The notes under the pieces: generated by a model
Told to the model about the DNA's origin: nothing
Seen by the model: the letters and a program-made list of their open reading frames with translations, nothing else
The model's database searches: none
Shown here: piece after piece, positions 1 through 7,423 of the stretch
How positions within the stretch are numbered: the first letter of the stretch is position 1
Layout: each line of letters starts with the position of its first letter
Program-made: the position numbers and the translations under genes
Origin: Candidatus Babelota bacterium
GTDB lineage: Bacteria; JAGOBX01
DNA length: 10,499 nucleotides
Direction of reading: 5' to 3'
Assembly: GCA_017999075.1 (NCBI GenBank)
Contig: JAGOBX010000081.1
Span: 1-10,499, forward strand

Positions 1-337
1 GATTTATACAATTTATTATTCTGTCTATAATATAATTGCTGACAGATTCATGAAACGAACCGTGATTCCTGAAACTGAATAAAAATAATTTTAAAGATTT
101 TGATTCTATGCAGTATTTATCAGGAATGTAATCAATAATTATATTGCCGAAATCCGGTTGTCCCGTTATCGGGCATAATGAAGTGAATTCAGGAGCATTA
201 AATCTTATAACATAATCTCTTGATTTTATTTCATTTGTGAATTTTTCGAGTTTGGCGTTTTCCGGATTATCAGGATACCGGATATTTTTATTTTTTAAAA
301 TTGTTAAGTTTGAATTTTTTGTTTTTTGTTTTTTCAT
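1..337 (-). CDS. queF: NADPH-dependent 7-cyano-7-deazaguanine reductase (preQ0 reductase), partial, cut by window edge
   Basis: Reading the minus strand from the ATG at 337-335 gives 112 codons open to the left edge. The protein matches the unimodular (YkvM-like) QueF family, which reduces the nitrile of preQ0 to the aminomethyl group of preQ1 in cytoplasmic queuosine synthesis. The substrate-binding stretch [12 protein letters not shown] (residues 52-63) holds the nucleophile Cys55 and the acid Asp62. The family signature [13 protein letters not shown] lies at 78-90, and FHE at 95-97 supplies His96 and Glu97. These positions fall at the same numbers as in the Bacillus subtilis enzyme. The start is supported by an AAGGGA ribosome binding site five bases upstream (minus strand). 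Family members are about 160 residues, so roughly 50 C-terminal residues lie outside the window. It is divergent from aroC. The family call is firm; an intact 3' end is not visible. Confidence 0.95.
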   Translation of the reverse strand, partial: MKKQKTKNSNLTILKNKNIRYPDNPENAKLEKFTNEIKSRDYVIRFNAPEFTSLCPITGQPDFGNIIIDYIPDKYCIESKSLKLFLFSFRNHGSFHESVSNYIIDRIINCIN

Positions 338-362
338 TTGAGTCCCTTGAAAAATTTAATTA

Positions 363-391
363 ATGACAAACATATAATAGTATTATATAAT
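363..391 (+). promoter_or_regulatory. Candidate sigma70-type promoter for aroC
   Basis: In the queF-aroC intergenic region, ATGACA (363-368, five of six matches to the -35 consensus) is followed after exactly 17 bases by a perfect TATAAT (386-391). This would place transcription start near 398 and leave a leader of about 45 bases before the aroC ATG, which has GGAG at 433-436 as ribosome binding site. A second TATAAT at 396-401 has no recognisable -35 partner. The region is nearly all A and T, so chance -10 matches are expected; the correctly spaced -35 is the main support. Confidence 0.45.
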
Positions 392-411
392 TTTATATAA
401 TTTAGTATTAA
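382..411 (-). promoter_or_regulatory. Candidate promoter for queF, overlapping the aroC promoter
   Basis: On the minus strand TTAATA (411-406, four of six -35 matches) and TATAAT (387-382, perfect -10) are spaced by 18 bases and point toward queF. The -10 overlaps the -10 proposed for aroC, so the two promoters could interfere if both are real. Weak -35 and extreme A+T content keep this tentative. Confidence 0.22.
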
Positions 412-443
412 AAAACAATAATTAATTTTTTTGGAGTTTTATA

Positions 444-1601
444 ATGCAATATTTGACATCCGGAGAATCTCACGGAAAAGAATTAACTGTAATAATCAAT
501 AAAATTCCTTCAGGGATTAAATTTGATATTGATTATATTAATTTTGAACTTGCGCGCAGGCAGTCAGGATATGGACGCGGAAAAAGAATGCAGATAGAAA
601 CTGATAAAGTTGAAGTTACTTCCGGAGTAAGATTCGGCAAAACTACAGGATCCCCTGTTACAATGAAAATATCCAATAAAGATTGGGATAACTGGCTTGA
701 AAGAATGTCTGTTTTGCCTGTTAAAAAACAGATTGCTAAACTGACTATACCCCGGCCCGGACATACTGATTATGCGGGTTTGATGAAATATTTTGACGAT
801 GATATAAGGAATATGCTTGAACGCAGTTCTGCAAGAGAAACTGCAGGACGTGTAGCTATAGGAGCATTCAGTAAAATGGTTTTAAAAGATTTTAATGTGG
901 AAACATTAAGTCATACCATATCAATAGGGAAAATTTGTATCAATAAAAAATATTCGGTTGATGAAATTAAATCTGTATATAATGATAATTGTTTGAGATG
1001 CATAGATAAAAATGTTGAAAAAAAAATGATTAGTCTTATTGATAAAATAAAAAAAGAAGGAAATTCAGTCGGCGGAATTTTTGAAGTTATTATTTTTAAT
1101 CTTATTCCCGGCATAGGAAGTCATGTTCAATATAACACAAAATTAGACGCTAAACTTGCTTCTTCCATAATTTCCATACAGGGAGTTAAAGCAATAGAAT
1201 TCGGTATTGGTTTCAGAGGCACTGTTTTAAAAGGGTCAGAATATCACGATCAGTTCGGGTATGAAAATAAAAAAGTGACGCGTTTATCAAATAATTGCGG
1301 AGGTATAGAAGGTGGCATATCTAATGGAGAACCTATTGTTTTCAGAGCGGCAATGAAACCCATCCCGACTTTAGTAAATCCTCTTCAATCTATAGATTTA
1401 AATGGGTTCGCAGTAAAAAAAACTTTTGTAGAACGTTCTGATGTTTGTGTTGTTCCTGCTGCAGGTGTAGTCGCTGAATCTTGCGCGTCAACTGTAGTGC
1501 TGGATTCGGTTTTAGAAGAATTCGGATACGACAATATAAGTTTTATAAAAAAACGTTATTTTGACAAGTTGAAAATGATTAAAAAAAAATATAGGTTTTA
1601 A
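444..1601 (+). CDS. aroC: Chorismate synthase
   Basis: Converts 5-enolpyruvylshikimate-3-phosphate to chorismate, the last step of the shikimate pathway, with reduced FMN as cofactor; cytoplasmic, homotetrameric in the family. The 385-residue length is normal. All three family signatures are visible: GESHG at 7-11 with conserved His10; GHTDYAG at 106-112 with His107, followed by RSSARETAGRVA at 127-138; and RSDVCVVPAAGVVAES at 331-346 with the catalytic-type Asp333. The glycine-rich FMN-site stretch NNCGGIEGG is at 283-291. A conserved region begins at residue 1, and GGAG lies seven bases upstream of the ATG, so this start is secure. It is the only aromatic amino acid gene here. It is divergent from queF and followed after 53 bases by an envelope-glycan gene on the same strand, so read-through from its promoter is possible; no terminator is seen after it. 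Confidence 0.98.
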   Translation: MQYLTSGESHGKELTVIINKIPSGIKFDIDYINFELARRQSGYGRGKRMQIETDKVEVTSGVRFGKTTGSPVTMKISNKDWDNWLERMSVLPVKKQIAKLTIPRPGHTDYAGLMKYFDDDIRNMLERSSARETAGRVAIGAFSKMVLKDFNVETLSHTISIGKICINKKYSVDEIKSVYNDNCLRCIDKNVEKKMISLIDKIKKEGNSVGGIFEVIIFNLIPGIGSHVQYNTKLDAKLASSIISIQGVKAIEFGIGFRGTVLKGSEYHDQFGYENKKVTRLSNNCGGIEGGISNGEPIVFRAAMKPIPTLVNPLQSIDLNGFAVKKTFVERSDVCVVPAAGVVAESCASTVVLDSVLEEFGYDNISFIKKRYFDKLKMIKKKYRF

Positions 1602-1654
1602 ATAAAACAATCGTATAAATTTTAAATTGATAATACTGTTTGGATAATTGACTT

Positions 1655-2209
1655 ATGAAATTCAGTAAAGATGCATGGGAAAATATTTATAAAAGAAGTT
1701 GGAAAGACGGATTAGGCGAGTTTATATGCGATATCATAAAATTTATCCCGCGCGGAATAAAACACGATTCCTGTTTAAATAAAATCCGCAGATATATATA
1801 TAAATTATGCGGAATTGAAATAGGATTGAGGTCATACATATATCATGGGGTTACAACTATCTGTCCTTCAAATATAAAAATAGGGAATGATAGTTTTATA
1901 AATTACGGAGGATTATTGTCGGCATATTCTGATATAAAAATAGGGAATAGAGTTTCTATCGGATATAATTGTTCTATTATTACAGAAAGTCATAATCTCG
2001 AGTCACCTGATTTTGAAATTGAAATTAAACCGATTATTATTGAAGATAATGTGTGGATAGGTTCTGATGTTACGCTGCTGCCTGGAACGCATATTTTTGA
2101 AGGCGCTGTTATAGCTGCAGGTTCGGTTGTAAAAGGCAATGTTGATAAATATTGCGTGTTTGCCGGAATTCCTGCAAAAAAAATTAAAGAGCGAAAAATA
2201 AAACAATGA
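1655..2209 (+). CDS. Left-handed beta-helix (hexapeptide-repeat) O-acyltransferase, WbbJ/maltose-acetyltransferase-like
   Basis: Predicted acyl-CoA-dependent transferase that puts an acetyl (or similar) group on a sugar hydroxyl, acting in the cytoplasm, probably as a trimer. The N-terminal 50 residues are helical. Hexapeptide repeats follow from about residue 55, seen as repeated IKIGNDS and IKIGNRVSIGYN-type units at 74-106. The loop SHNLESPDF (112-120) carries the catalytic-type His113. The motif DNVWIGSDVTLLPG (131-144), the AAGSVVKG turn (154-161) and the C-terminal GIPAKKIKER (171-180) are typical of this family. At 184 residues it is family-normal. The ribosome binding site is weak (GGAT, nine bases upstream). 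It overlaps the next glycosyltransferase gene by four bases (ATGA), which suggests translational coupling and a role in decorating the same glycan. The acceptor and acyl group cannot be read from sequence; modification of O-antigen or capsule-like sugars is the best guess. Confidence 0.9.
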   Translation: MKFSKDAWENIYKRSWKDGLGEFICDIIKFIPRGIKHDSCLNKIRRYIYKLCGIEIGLRSYIYHGVTTICPSNIKIGNDSFINYGGLLSAYSDIKIGNRVSIGYNCSIITESHNLESPDFEIEIKPIIIEDNVWIGSDVTLLPGTHIFEGAVIAAGSVVKGNVDKYCVFAGIPAKKIKERKIKQ

Positions 2210-3462
2210 ATATTTTAGTTGTTGCCCCGTATTTGCCTTATCCTCTTGATGAAGGAGGAAAAATAAGAATATTTAATTTAATGTATAATTTGTCGAAGGC
2301 AGGACATAATATAGATTTTATTTCATTGATTTATTCTGAATCTGAAAAAATATATGTTGAAGTTATGAAAGAATTCTGCCGGGAAGTTAAAGTGATATAT
2401 CATTGCCCGCCGCCAAGAAGTTCTAATCTTATAAATAAAACGTCCCGCGCTTTGTTTGCTTTGCCTGACTTGATAACAAAACGGTATAATAAAGAAATGC
2501 AGGATGCAATAGATAAACAATTAGACGCTAATAAATATGACATTATAAATATTGAACAATTATATTGTACTCAATATTTTCTTAAAAAAAATTTAAATAA
2601 CCTTGTTTTATCCGAGCATAATATAGAATCAGAAATTTTTTACAGATATGTGAATACAAAAGATGCCATCAAAGATTTACAGATTTCAAAATGGTGGCTC
2701 AGAAATTGGCTGGAAGTTGAAAAACTCAAGTCTTATGAAAAAAAAATATGGAATAAAATCAGGAATATTATAACTGTATCTGAACGAGATAAAAATTATA
2801 TAAATGAAATCCTTAATGTATGCAATATAGAAATCATTACCAATGGAGTAGATTTAAAAGATTTTAATAAATCCTACTGCATGAAAAATGGCGACAAAAA
2901 TTTTGATTTATTAGGGAGATTTAAAAATGATTTTAAACTTGTATATACAGGATCGTTCACTCATTATCCCAATACTGATGCAGTAATATATTTTTACCAC
3001 AATATATTTCTTGAATTAAAAAAAAATATTCCGAATATAAAATTTTTTGTCGTGGGGAAAAATCCGTATCCTGACTTGATAAAATTGAACGAGGATAAAG
3101 ATGTTATTGTTACAGGATACGTTGATGATGTAAGACCGTATATTTATTCAAGCGATGTATTTATAACTCCATTGCGGATAGGAGGAGGGTCAAGACTAAA
3201 AATCCTGCAGGCTATGGGTATGGGGAAATGCGTTGTGGCAACTACTATAGGAGCTGAAGGAATAGATTGCGAAAATAAAAAAAATATTATGATAGCTGAT
3301 TCTCCGGAAGAATGGATTGAGACATTAACCCAATTAAATGCAGACCGGGAAATATGCCGGACAATTGGAAATAATTCTTGCGACCTTGTTTATTCAAAAT
3401 ATTCATGGGATTCAATCTCTTTAAAACTTATCGATTTTTTTAGCAAATTGGCGAAAGTATGA
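2206..3462 (+). CDS. Glycosyltransferase, GT4/GT-B type
   Basis: Predicted retaining GT-B glycosyltransferase that moves a sugar from a nucleotide-sugar donor to a growing glycan on the cytoplasmic side of the membrane. The N-terminal domain opens with NILVVAPYLPYPLDEGGKIR (2-21), which contains the acceptor-side glycine loop, and carries SEHNIES at 136-142. The C-terminal donor domain shows ITNGVD (211-216), LVYTGSFTHYPN (245-256), FFVVGKNP (280-287), TGYVDDVRPY (303-312) and the donor loop GGGSRLKILQAMGMG (326-340). It resembles the branch of GT4-like proteins (Stp1/exosortase-associated type) that has GxGxRLKxLEAM at this place. Here Gln335 stands where that branch usually has Glu, the second Glu of the E-x7-E motif. 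The 418-residue length is normal. ATGA overlaps at both ends couple it to its neighbours. Donor and acceptor are unknown. Confidence 0.9.
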   Translation: MNILVVAPYLPYPLDEGGKIRIFNLMYNLSKAGHNIDFISLIYSESEKIYVEVMKEFCREVKVIYHCPPPRSSNLINKTSRALFALPDLITKRYNKEMQDAIDKQLDANKYDIINIEQLYCTQYFLKKNLNNLVLSEHNIESEIFYRYVNTKDAIKDLQISKWWLRNWLEVEKLKSYEKKIWNKIRNIITVSERDKNYINEILNVCNIEIITNGVDLKDFNKSYCMKNGDKNFDLLGRFKNDFKLVYTGSFTHYPNTDAVIYFYHNIFLELKKNIPNIKFFVVGKNPYPDLIKLNEDKDVIVTGYVDDVRPYIYSSDVFITPLRIGGGSRLKILQAMGMGKCVVATTIGAEGIDCENKKNIMIADSPEEWIETLTQLNADREICRTIGNNSCDLVYSKYSWDSISLKLIDFFSKLAKV

Positions 3463-5027
3463 CTTTAAATAATAAACATATCATCTTGCTGATTTTCCCT
3501 GTTTTTATTTATTGGATTATTTTATTGTTTAATGTTGGACACACCTGGGATGAATCATATTTTACAATATCCTCTCAAAATCATTATTATTTTTTTGAAG
3601 AAATATTCAGTAAAATAAAAAATAATAAGATAAATTCGTTCGGAAATATTTTTAACAAAACCTATTTTCAAAAATATTTTTCATATACTCCGGAACATCC
3701 TTCTTTTTTTAATCTGTTCGGAGGGCTACTTTTGTATATATCTGCAAAGTTCGGAATGAAATCATTCTATATGCTTCAAGTATTCAGATTATCAAATCTG
3801 ATACTTTTATTTGTTTTTATTATATTTTGTAAAAAAATACTTGAAAATTCAAACAAAAATTTTGTGTTAGCCTTTTCTTCATTGATATGTTTATTGTTTT
3901 TTAATCCGAGATTTATGACTTTTTCAGTTATGGCAACATCTGATTTCTGTATGACAACATTCACTTTTATATCAGCATATTATTACTTATCTGACAATAA
4001 CTGTTCTAAAAAAAATATATTTTTTTCTGCGTTATTCTGCGGGCTTGCCGGCGCTTCGAAAATTTCAGGGTTATTTATTTTACCTGTCATATTACTGCAT
4101 TTACTGCTCGTTAATCATAAAAATTTTTTAAGATATGCTGCGGTTTATATAATTATTGTTCCTGTTGTAACTTTTATATTTTATCCTGTGTTATGGCTTG
4201 ATATTTTTTCGGGAATAAAATTTCTTTCAGGATTTTTTTTAAAACATTATCAAAATTATGTTTTATATTTCGGAAAAATTTACTCTCCTGAAACAGGACC
4301 TGCGCCGTTTCATTATCCTTTATTTTATCTGGTTTTCGGAAATCCTGAGATTTTTGTAATATTATTTTTTTCAGCGCTCATATATTCTAAAAAATATTTT
4401 ACAAAAATGAACTTTTTCTTTTTATTATATATTTTTATGCTGTTTATAATGCTTATGAAGCCCGGTTCTCCGTCTTACGATGAAATAAAATTATTTTTGC
4501 CTGCTATGCCTTTTATGTGTTTGCTTTGTTTGAAACCTTTAGAAAAATTTATTGCGTGTTTTAAAAAAATGAAATATAAAATTCTTATTTTTTTATGTTT
4601 TGTTTTTTTTTCAGTTTATCCTGCGATTAATAATTTGAAATATCCGACATTATATTACAACATATTAGCGCCTTCTTTAAAATCTCTAGAAAAAATTGGT
4701 TTTGATATTGATATCCGGGGAGAATTATTCTCGAGCGATGTTATTAAAATTTTGAATTCTTCGGATAAAAATGAATTATCCATAAGAATAGCCGGCCAGG
4801 AACCTTCTATTTTTAATGTTTATAATTCTTATTATAAAGTATTTAATAAAAGAGTCGAATGTTCACTTTTTCAGACAAAATTTGATTATCTGATTTTATT
4901 AAATCATAAAAGTTTATTTCAAAAAGTAGATCATTATTATTGGGATAATATAAAACCTGAAGCTACGGTTAAATATAAAGGAGTTACGTTGTATTCTGTA
5001 TATAAAATTAATACACCAGGACATTGA
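3459..5027 (+). CDS. Polytopic GT-C glycosyltransferase, PMT/ArnT-like (GT39/GT83 type)
   Basis: Integral inner-membrane protein of 522 residues expected to use a polyprenyl-phosphate-linked sugar on the outer face of the membrane. After the first hydrophobic segment (about 8-25) comes TWDESYF with Asp31-Glu32, the acidic pair that serves as base/metal site in the first external loop of PMT/ArnT enzymes. The EHP motif (79-81) and GLLLY follow, as is usual. Further landmarks are NPRFMTFSVMATSD (149-162), GASKISGLFILP (198-209), a loop with HYPLFY (285-290), and SYDEIKLFLPAMPF (339-352), which matches the conserved Y-E-R/K-x-P region. About ten to twelve membrane segments are followed by a soluble C-terminal part from about 395 to 522. 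The start overlaps the GT4 gene by four bases. The acceptor could be lipid, glycan or protein; sequence alone does not decide. Confidence 0.85.
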   Translation: MTLNNKHIILLIFPVFIYWIILLFNVGHTWDESYFTISSQNHYYFFEEIFSKIKNNKINSFGNIFNKTYFQKYFSYTPEHPSFFNLFGGLLLYISAKFGMKSFYMLQVFRLSNLILLFVFIIFCKKILENSNKNFVLAFSSLICLLFFNPRFMTFSVMATSDFCMTTFTFISAYYYLSDNNCSKKNIFFSALFCGLAGASKISGLFILPVILLHLLLVNHKNFLRYAAVYIIIVPVVTFIFYPVLWLDIFSGIKFLSGFFLKHYQNYVLYFGKIYSPETGPAPFHYPLFYLVFGNPEIFVILFFSALIYSKKYFTKMNFFFLLYIFMLFIMLMKPGSPSYDEIKLFLPAMPFMCLLCLKPLEKFIACFKKMKYKILIFLCFVFFSVYPAINNLKYPTLYYNILAPSLKSLEKIGFDIDIRGELFSSDVIKILNSSDKNELSIRIAGQEPSIFNVYNSYYKVFNKRVECSLFQTKFDYLILLNHKSLFQKVDHYYWDNIKPEATVKYKGVTLYSVYKINTPGH

Positions 5028-5052
5028 ATTTTTTTTAATTGTATGTTATAAA
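5024..5052 (+). promoter_or_regulatory. Candidate promoter upstream of the cyclase-RDD gene
   Basis: TTGAAT (5024-5029, four of six -35 matches) and TATAAA (5047-5052, five of six -10 matches) are spaced by exactly 17 bases in the 59-bp gap before the cyclase gene. The -35 overlaps the stop codon of the preceding glycosyltransferase. If real, it would let the cyclase-LemA-TPM block be expressed independently of the glycan genes. A+T richness makes chance matches likely. Confidence 0.28.
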
Positions 5053-5086
5053 AATATTATAAGTTGAGTTTGTCATTGGATGAAAA

Positions 5087-6028
5087 ATGGAAACTAAAAA
5101 TTTAACAATAATGTTTACTGATATAAAAGGATTTACCAGCAGGACATCGAATCAGTCCCGGGAAGAAACTCTGGCTTTATTAAAAATGCATGATGAATTG
5201 GTAAGGCCGATTCTGCTGCAGCATAAAGGAAATATAATAAAAACAATAGGCGACGCTTTTTTGGCTGTTTTTGACAGTCCGACAAACGCATTATTATCTG
5301 GAATAGCTATTCAGAAAAATTTAAATAAATATAATAGGACAGTTGAACAGAATAAACAAATAGAATTAAGAGTTGCAATAAATTCCGGCGAAGTGATTAT
5401 ATCTGAAAATGATGTTTATGGCGAACCTGTAAACATTGCGGCAAGAATAGAGAATATTGCTGAAAAAAATGAAATATATTTTACTGAAGCTGTTTATTTA
5501 TCTATGAATAAAAGTGAAGTTCCTTCCTGTGAAATAGGATATAGAATATTGAAAGGGATTCCGAATAAAATAAAAGTATATAAAGTTTTATATGAAAATG
5601 AAATTGAACCCGGGTTAAAAGTTGATTCTAAAAAATATTCAGAAGTAGTTATAAATAATTATGATACTGCTCACTGGGGATGGAGATTAGCATCATTTTT
5701 AATTGATTTGATAATAATGGGAATAATATCGCGGGGATTATTTCATAAACCTAAACTCCATATAATTGCACAAGCTTTATATTTTATCGGATTCTGGTCA
5801 TGGCAGGGAGCTACGCCTGGAAAAATGATTATCAATCTAAAAATTGTAGATAAAGAAACATTTGAAATAATAACTTTTAAGAAAGCGGTATTAAGATTTT
5901 TGGGTTATATACTATCAATATTAACTTTGGGATTAGGTTTTTTATGGATAATCTGGGATAAGGAAAATCAGGGGTTTCACGATAAATTGGCTAAAACTTA
6001 TGTGTTAAAAAAAAATAAATCGAAATAG
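5087..6028 (+). CDS. Class III adenylate cyclase fused to a C-terminal RDD membrane domain
   Basis: Residues 5-170 form a class III nucleotidyl cyclase domain, which makes a cyclic nucleotide and PPi from NTP as a homodimer. The full catalytic set is visible: metal ligands Asp12 (FTDIKGFTS) and Asp56 (KTIGDAF), base-specifying Lys52 and Asp109 (the Lys/Asp pair of adenylate cyclases), and transition-state Asn116 and Arg120 in YGEPVNIAARIE (111-122). ATP is thus the predicted substrate. Residues about 192-310 match the RDD family, with WGWRLASFLIDLIIMG (197-212; Arg200, Asp207), QGATPGKMIINLKIVD (240-255), a hydrophobic helix at about 270-290, and GFHDKLAKTYVL (296-307; Asp299). The enzyme domain is N-terminal and would face the cytoplasm, with two to three membrane helices behind it. 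GGATGA just upstream supports the ATG. The fusion order is unusual. LemA follows after 67 bases. Domain calls are firm; the sensed signal is unknown. Confidence 0.9.
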   Translation: METKNLTIMFTDIKGFTSRTSNQSREETLALLKMHDELVRPILLQHKGNIIKTIGDAFLAVFDSPTNALLSGIAIQKNLNKYNRTVEQNKQIELRVAINSGEVIISENDVYGEPVNIAARIENIAEKNEIYFTEAVYLSMNKSEVPSCEIGYRILKGIPNKIKVYKVLYENEIEPGLKVDSKKYSEVVINNYDTAHWGWRLASFLIDLIIMGIISRGLFHKPKLHIIAQALYFIGFWSWQGATPGKMIINLKIVDKETFEIITFKKAVLRFLGYILSILTLGLGFLWIIWDKENQGFHDKLAKTYVLKKNKSK

Positions 6029-6095
6029 AGTCATTAGTTGCATTATTAATTGACCACAAAAATATAAATATTTTTTTATTTGAGGAGATTGGATT

Positions 6096-6668
6096 ATGTT
6101 AAAAAAAATTTTACTGATTGGATTTGGTGTAATTATTCTGTTTTTGCTTTTTACATATTTTTATGTTAAAGGGAAATATAATAATTTTGTAAAACTGGAT
6201 GAAGAAGTCAAAACCCAGTGGGCTGTAGTTGAAAGTAAATATCAGAGAAGACTTGATTTGATACCTAATCTTGTAAATTCAGTAAAAGGATTTATGCAGC
6301 AGGAAAAAGATGTTTTTGGGAAAATAGCTGATGCGCGGAGCGCTATGGCAGGCGCCAAAAGTATTACTGAAAAAATAAATGCTTCAAATCAGTTGGAATC
6401 CGCACTTGGAAGACTGCTTGTAGTTATGGAAAATTATCCTGCATTAAAATCGAATGAAACTGTTCTGAGCCTAATGGCTGAACTTTCCGGAACTGAAAAC
6501 AGAATTTCGGTTGAACGCGACAGGTATAATCAGGCTGTTAAAAATTACAGCATATCAGTAAGAACGTTTCCGGACAATTTATTTGCATCTATGTTTGGAT
6601 TTAAAAATGAATATCAAATGTTTAAAGCTGAAGAAGAAGCGGCTAAAGCCCCCAAGGTGCAGTTTTGA
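6096..6668 (+). CDS. lemA: LemA family membrane protein
   Basis: A 190-residue protein with the standard LemA plan: a short N-terminus, one membrane helix (about 4-24), then a long, mostly helical soluble domain. Typical motifs are YNNFVKLDEEVKTQW (28-42), the signature SKYQRRLDLIPNLVNSVKGF (47-66), the Lys/Glu-rich middle with DVFGKIADARSAM (72-84), RYNQAVKNYS (143-152) and FPDNLFASMFGF (158-169). Length and motifs are family-normal, so it is intact. The ribosome binding site GAGGAG (6082-6087), eight bases before the ATG, is the strongest in the window and suggests high translation. The molecular role of LemA is not well defined; it is often paired with TPM/YgcG-type proteins, as here, and linked to the cell envelope. 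The stop abuts or overlaps the start of the next gene. Confidence 0.95.
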   Translation: MLKKILLIGFGVIILFLLFTYFYVKGKYNNFVKLDEEVKTQWAVVESKYQRRLDLIPNLVNSVKGFMQQEKDVFGKIADARSAMAGAKSITEKINASNQLESALGRLLVVMENYPALKSNETVLSLMAELSGTENRISVERDRYNQAVKNYSISVRTFPDNLFASMFGFKNEYQMFKAEEEAAKAPKVQF

Positions 6669-6670
6669 TT

Positions 6671-7396
6671 GTGAAAATAAAATATGCGATTGAGTTATTT
6701 TTGATTTTTCTGATTTTTTGCGGATTCAATATTCCGGATAAACCTGTTGGATATGTTAATGATTATGCTGGAATTTTGAAGAGTGGTGAAGTGGAAGAAT
6801 TAAATTTGGTATTATCTAAATTTGATTCTCAAACCTCAACGCAGATATTTGTAGCTGTTTTTAATTCGCTTGACGGAGAAAACCTTGAATATGCTTCAAT
6901 TAAAATTGCAGAAAAATGGAAACCCGGAGATAAAAACAATAATAATGGAGTTTTACTTGCTGTTTTTTTGCAAGATAGAAAAATAAGGATTGAAACAGGA
7001 TATGGACTTGAATCTAAATTCACAGATGCAATAGCATCGCAGATTATAAGAAACTATATAGCGCCTGAATTTAAGAAGAATAATTATTACCTTGGAATTA
7101 AAAATGGAATTGAATCTATAATACAGGTTACTAAAGGAGAATTTAAGAATACCGGGAGAAAAAATTATAAGCCTTCTGTTTTTGATATGATAGTTCTGGT
7201 TTTTGGAATTTTAGTTTTTTTAATAATAATAATTAAAAATCCAGGGTTGTTTGCTGCTGCTGCTGCTATGTCATACGGTTCTTCAGGAAGAAACAGAACA
7301 TCAGGAGGTTCAGGATTCGGTTCTTTTGGTGGCGGCGGTTTTTCAGGAGGCGGCGGCGGAAGTTTCGGCGGCGGCGGAGCATCAGGCGGATGGTAA
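6671..7396 (+). CDS. TPM domain protein (YgcG-like), secreted/membrane-anchored with glycine-rich tail
   Basis: The N-terminal hydrophobic stretch acts as a signal peptide or anchor, followed by VGYVNDYAGIL, the usual opening of the TPM (Psb32/YgcG) domain. The domain spans about 140 residues and includes TQIFVAVFNSLDG, KWKPGDKNNNNGVLLAV, RKIRIETGYGLESKFTDAIA and IRNYIAPEFKKNNYYLGI. A second membrane helix (VLVFGILVFLIIIIK) is followed by an Ala5 run and a Gly/Ser/Phe tail ending GGGGASGGW, the common C-terminus of this family. The domain thus probably faces the periplasm. The start is uncertain: GTG at 6671 lies just past the lemA stop, whereas TTG at 6665 would overlap that stop (TTGA) and add two residues; AAGGTG at 6654-6659 could serve either. 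It is cotranscribed with lemA and probably works with it at the envelope. Biochemical function is unsettled for the family. Confidence 0.9.
   Translation: MKIKYAIELFLIFLIFCGFNIPDKPVGYVNDYAGILKSGEVEELNLVLSKFDSQTSTQIFVAVFNSLDGENLEYASIKIAEKWKPGDKNNNNGVLLAVFLQDRKIRIETGYGLESKFTDAIASQIIRNYIAPEFKKNNYYLGIKNGIESIIQVTKGEFKNTGRKNYKPSVFDMIVLVFGILVFLIIIIKNPGLFAAAAAMSYGSSGRNRTSGGSGFGSFGGGGFSGGGGGSFGGGGASGGW
7253..7267 (+). repeat. (GCT)5 trinucleotide tract inside the TPM gene
   Basis: Five perfect tandem GCT codons encode five alanines just after the second membrane helix of the TPM protein. In-frame slippage here would change the alanine count without breaking the frame. Confidence 0.85.
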
Positions 7397-7423
7397 ATTA
7401 TTGTGAAGGCATTCTGAACTTTG

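Noticed and set aside
1602-1654. Promoter or terminator between aroC and the acyltransferase
   Set aside because: GATAAT (1643-1648) has only a three-of-six -35 partner, and no hairpin with a T-run is visible.
6029-6095. Separate promoter for lemA (TTGACC at 6050-6055)
   Set aside because: No -10 hexamer lies at 16-18 bases; the nearest TATAAA (6063-6068) is too close. Only the ribosome binding site is convincing.
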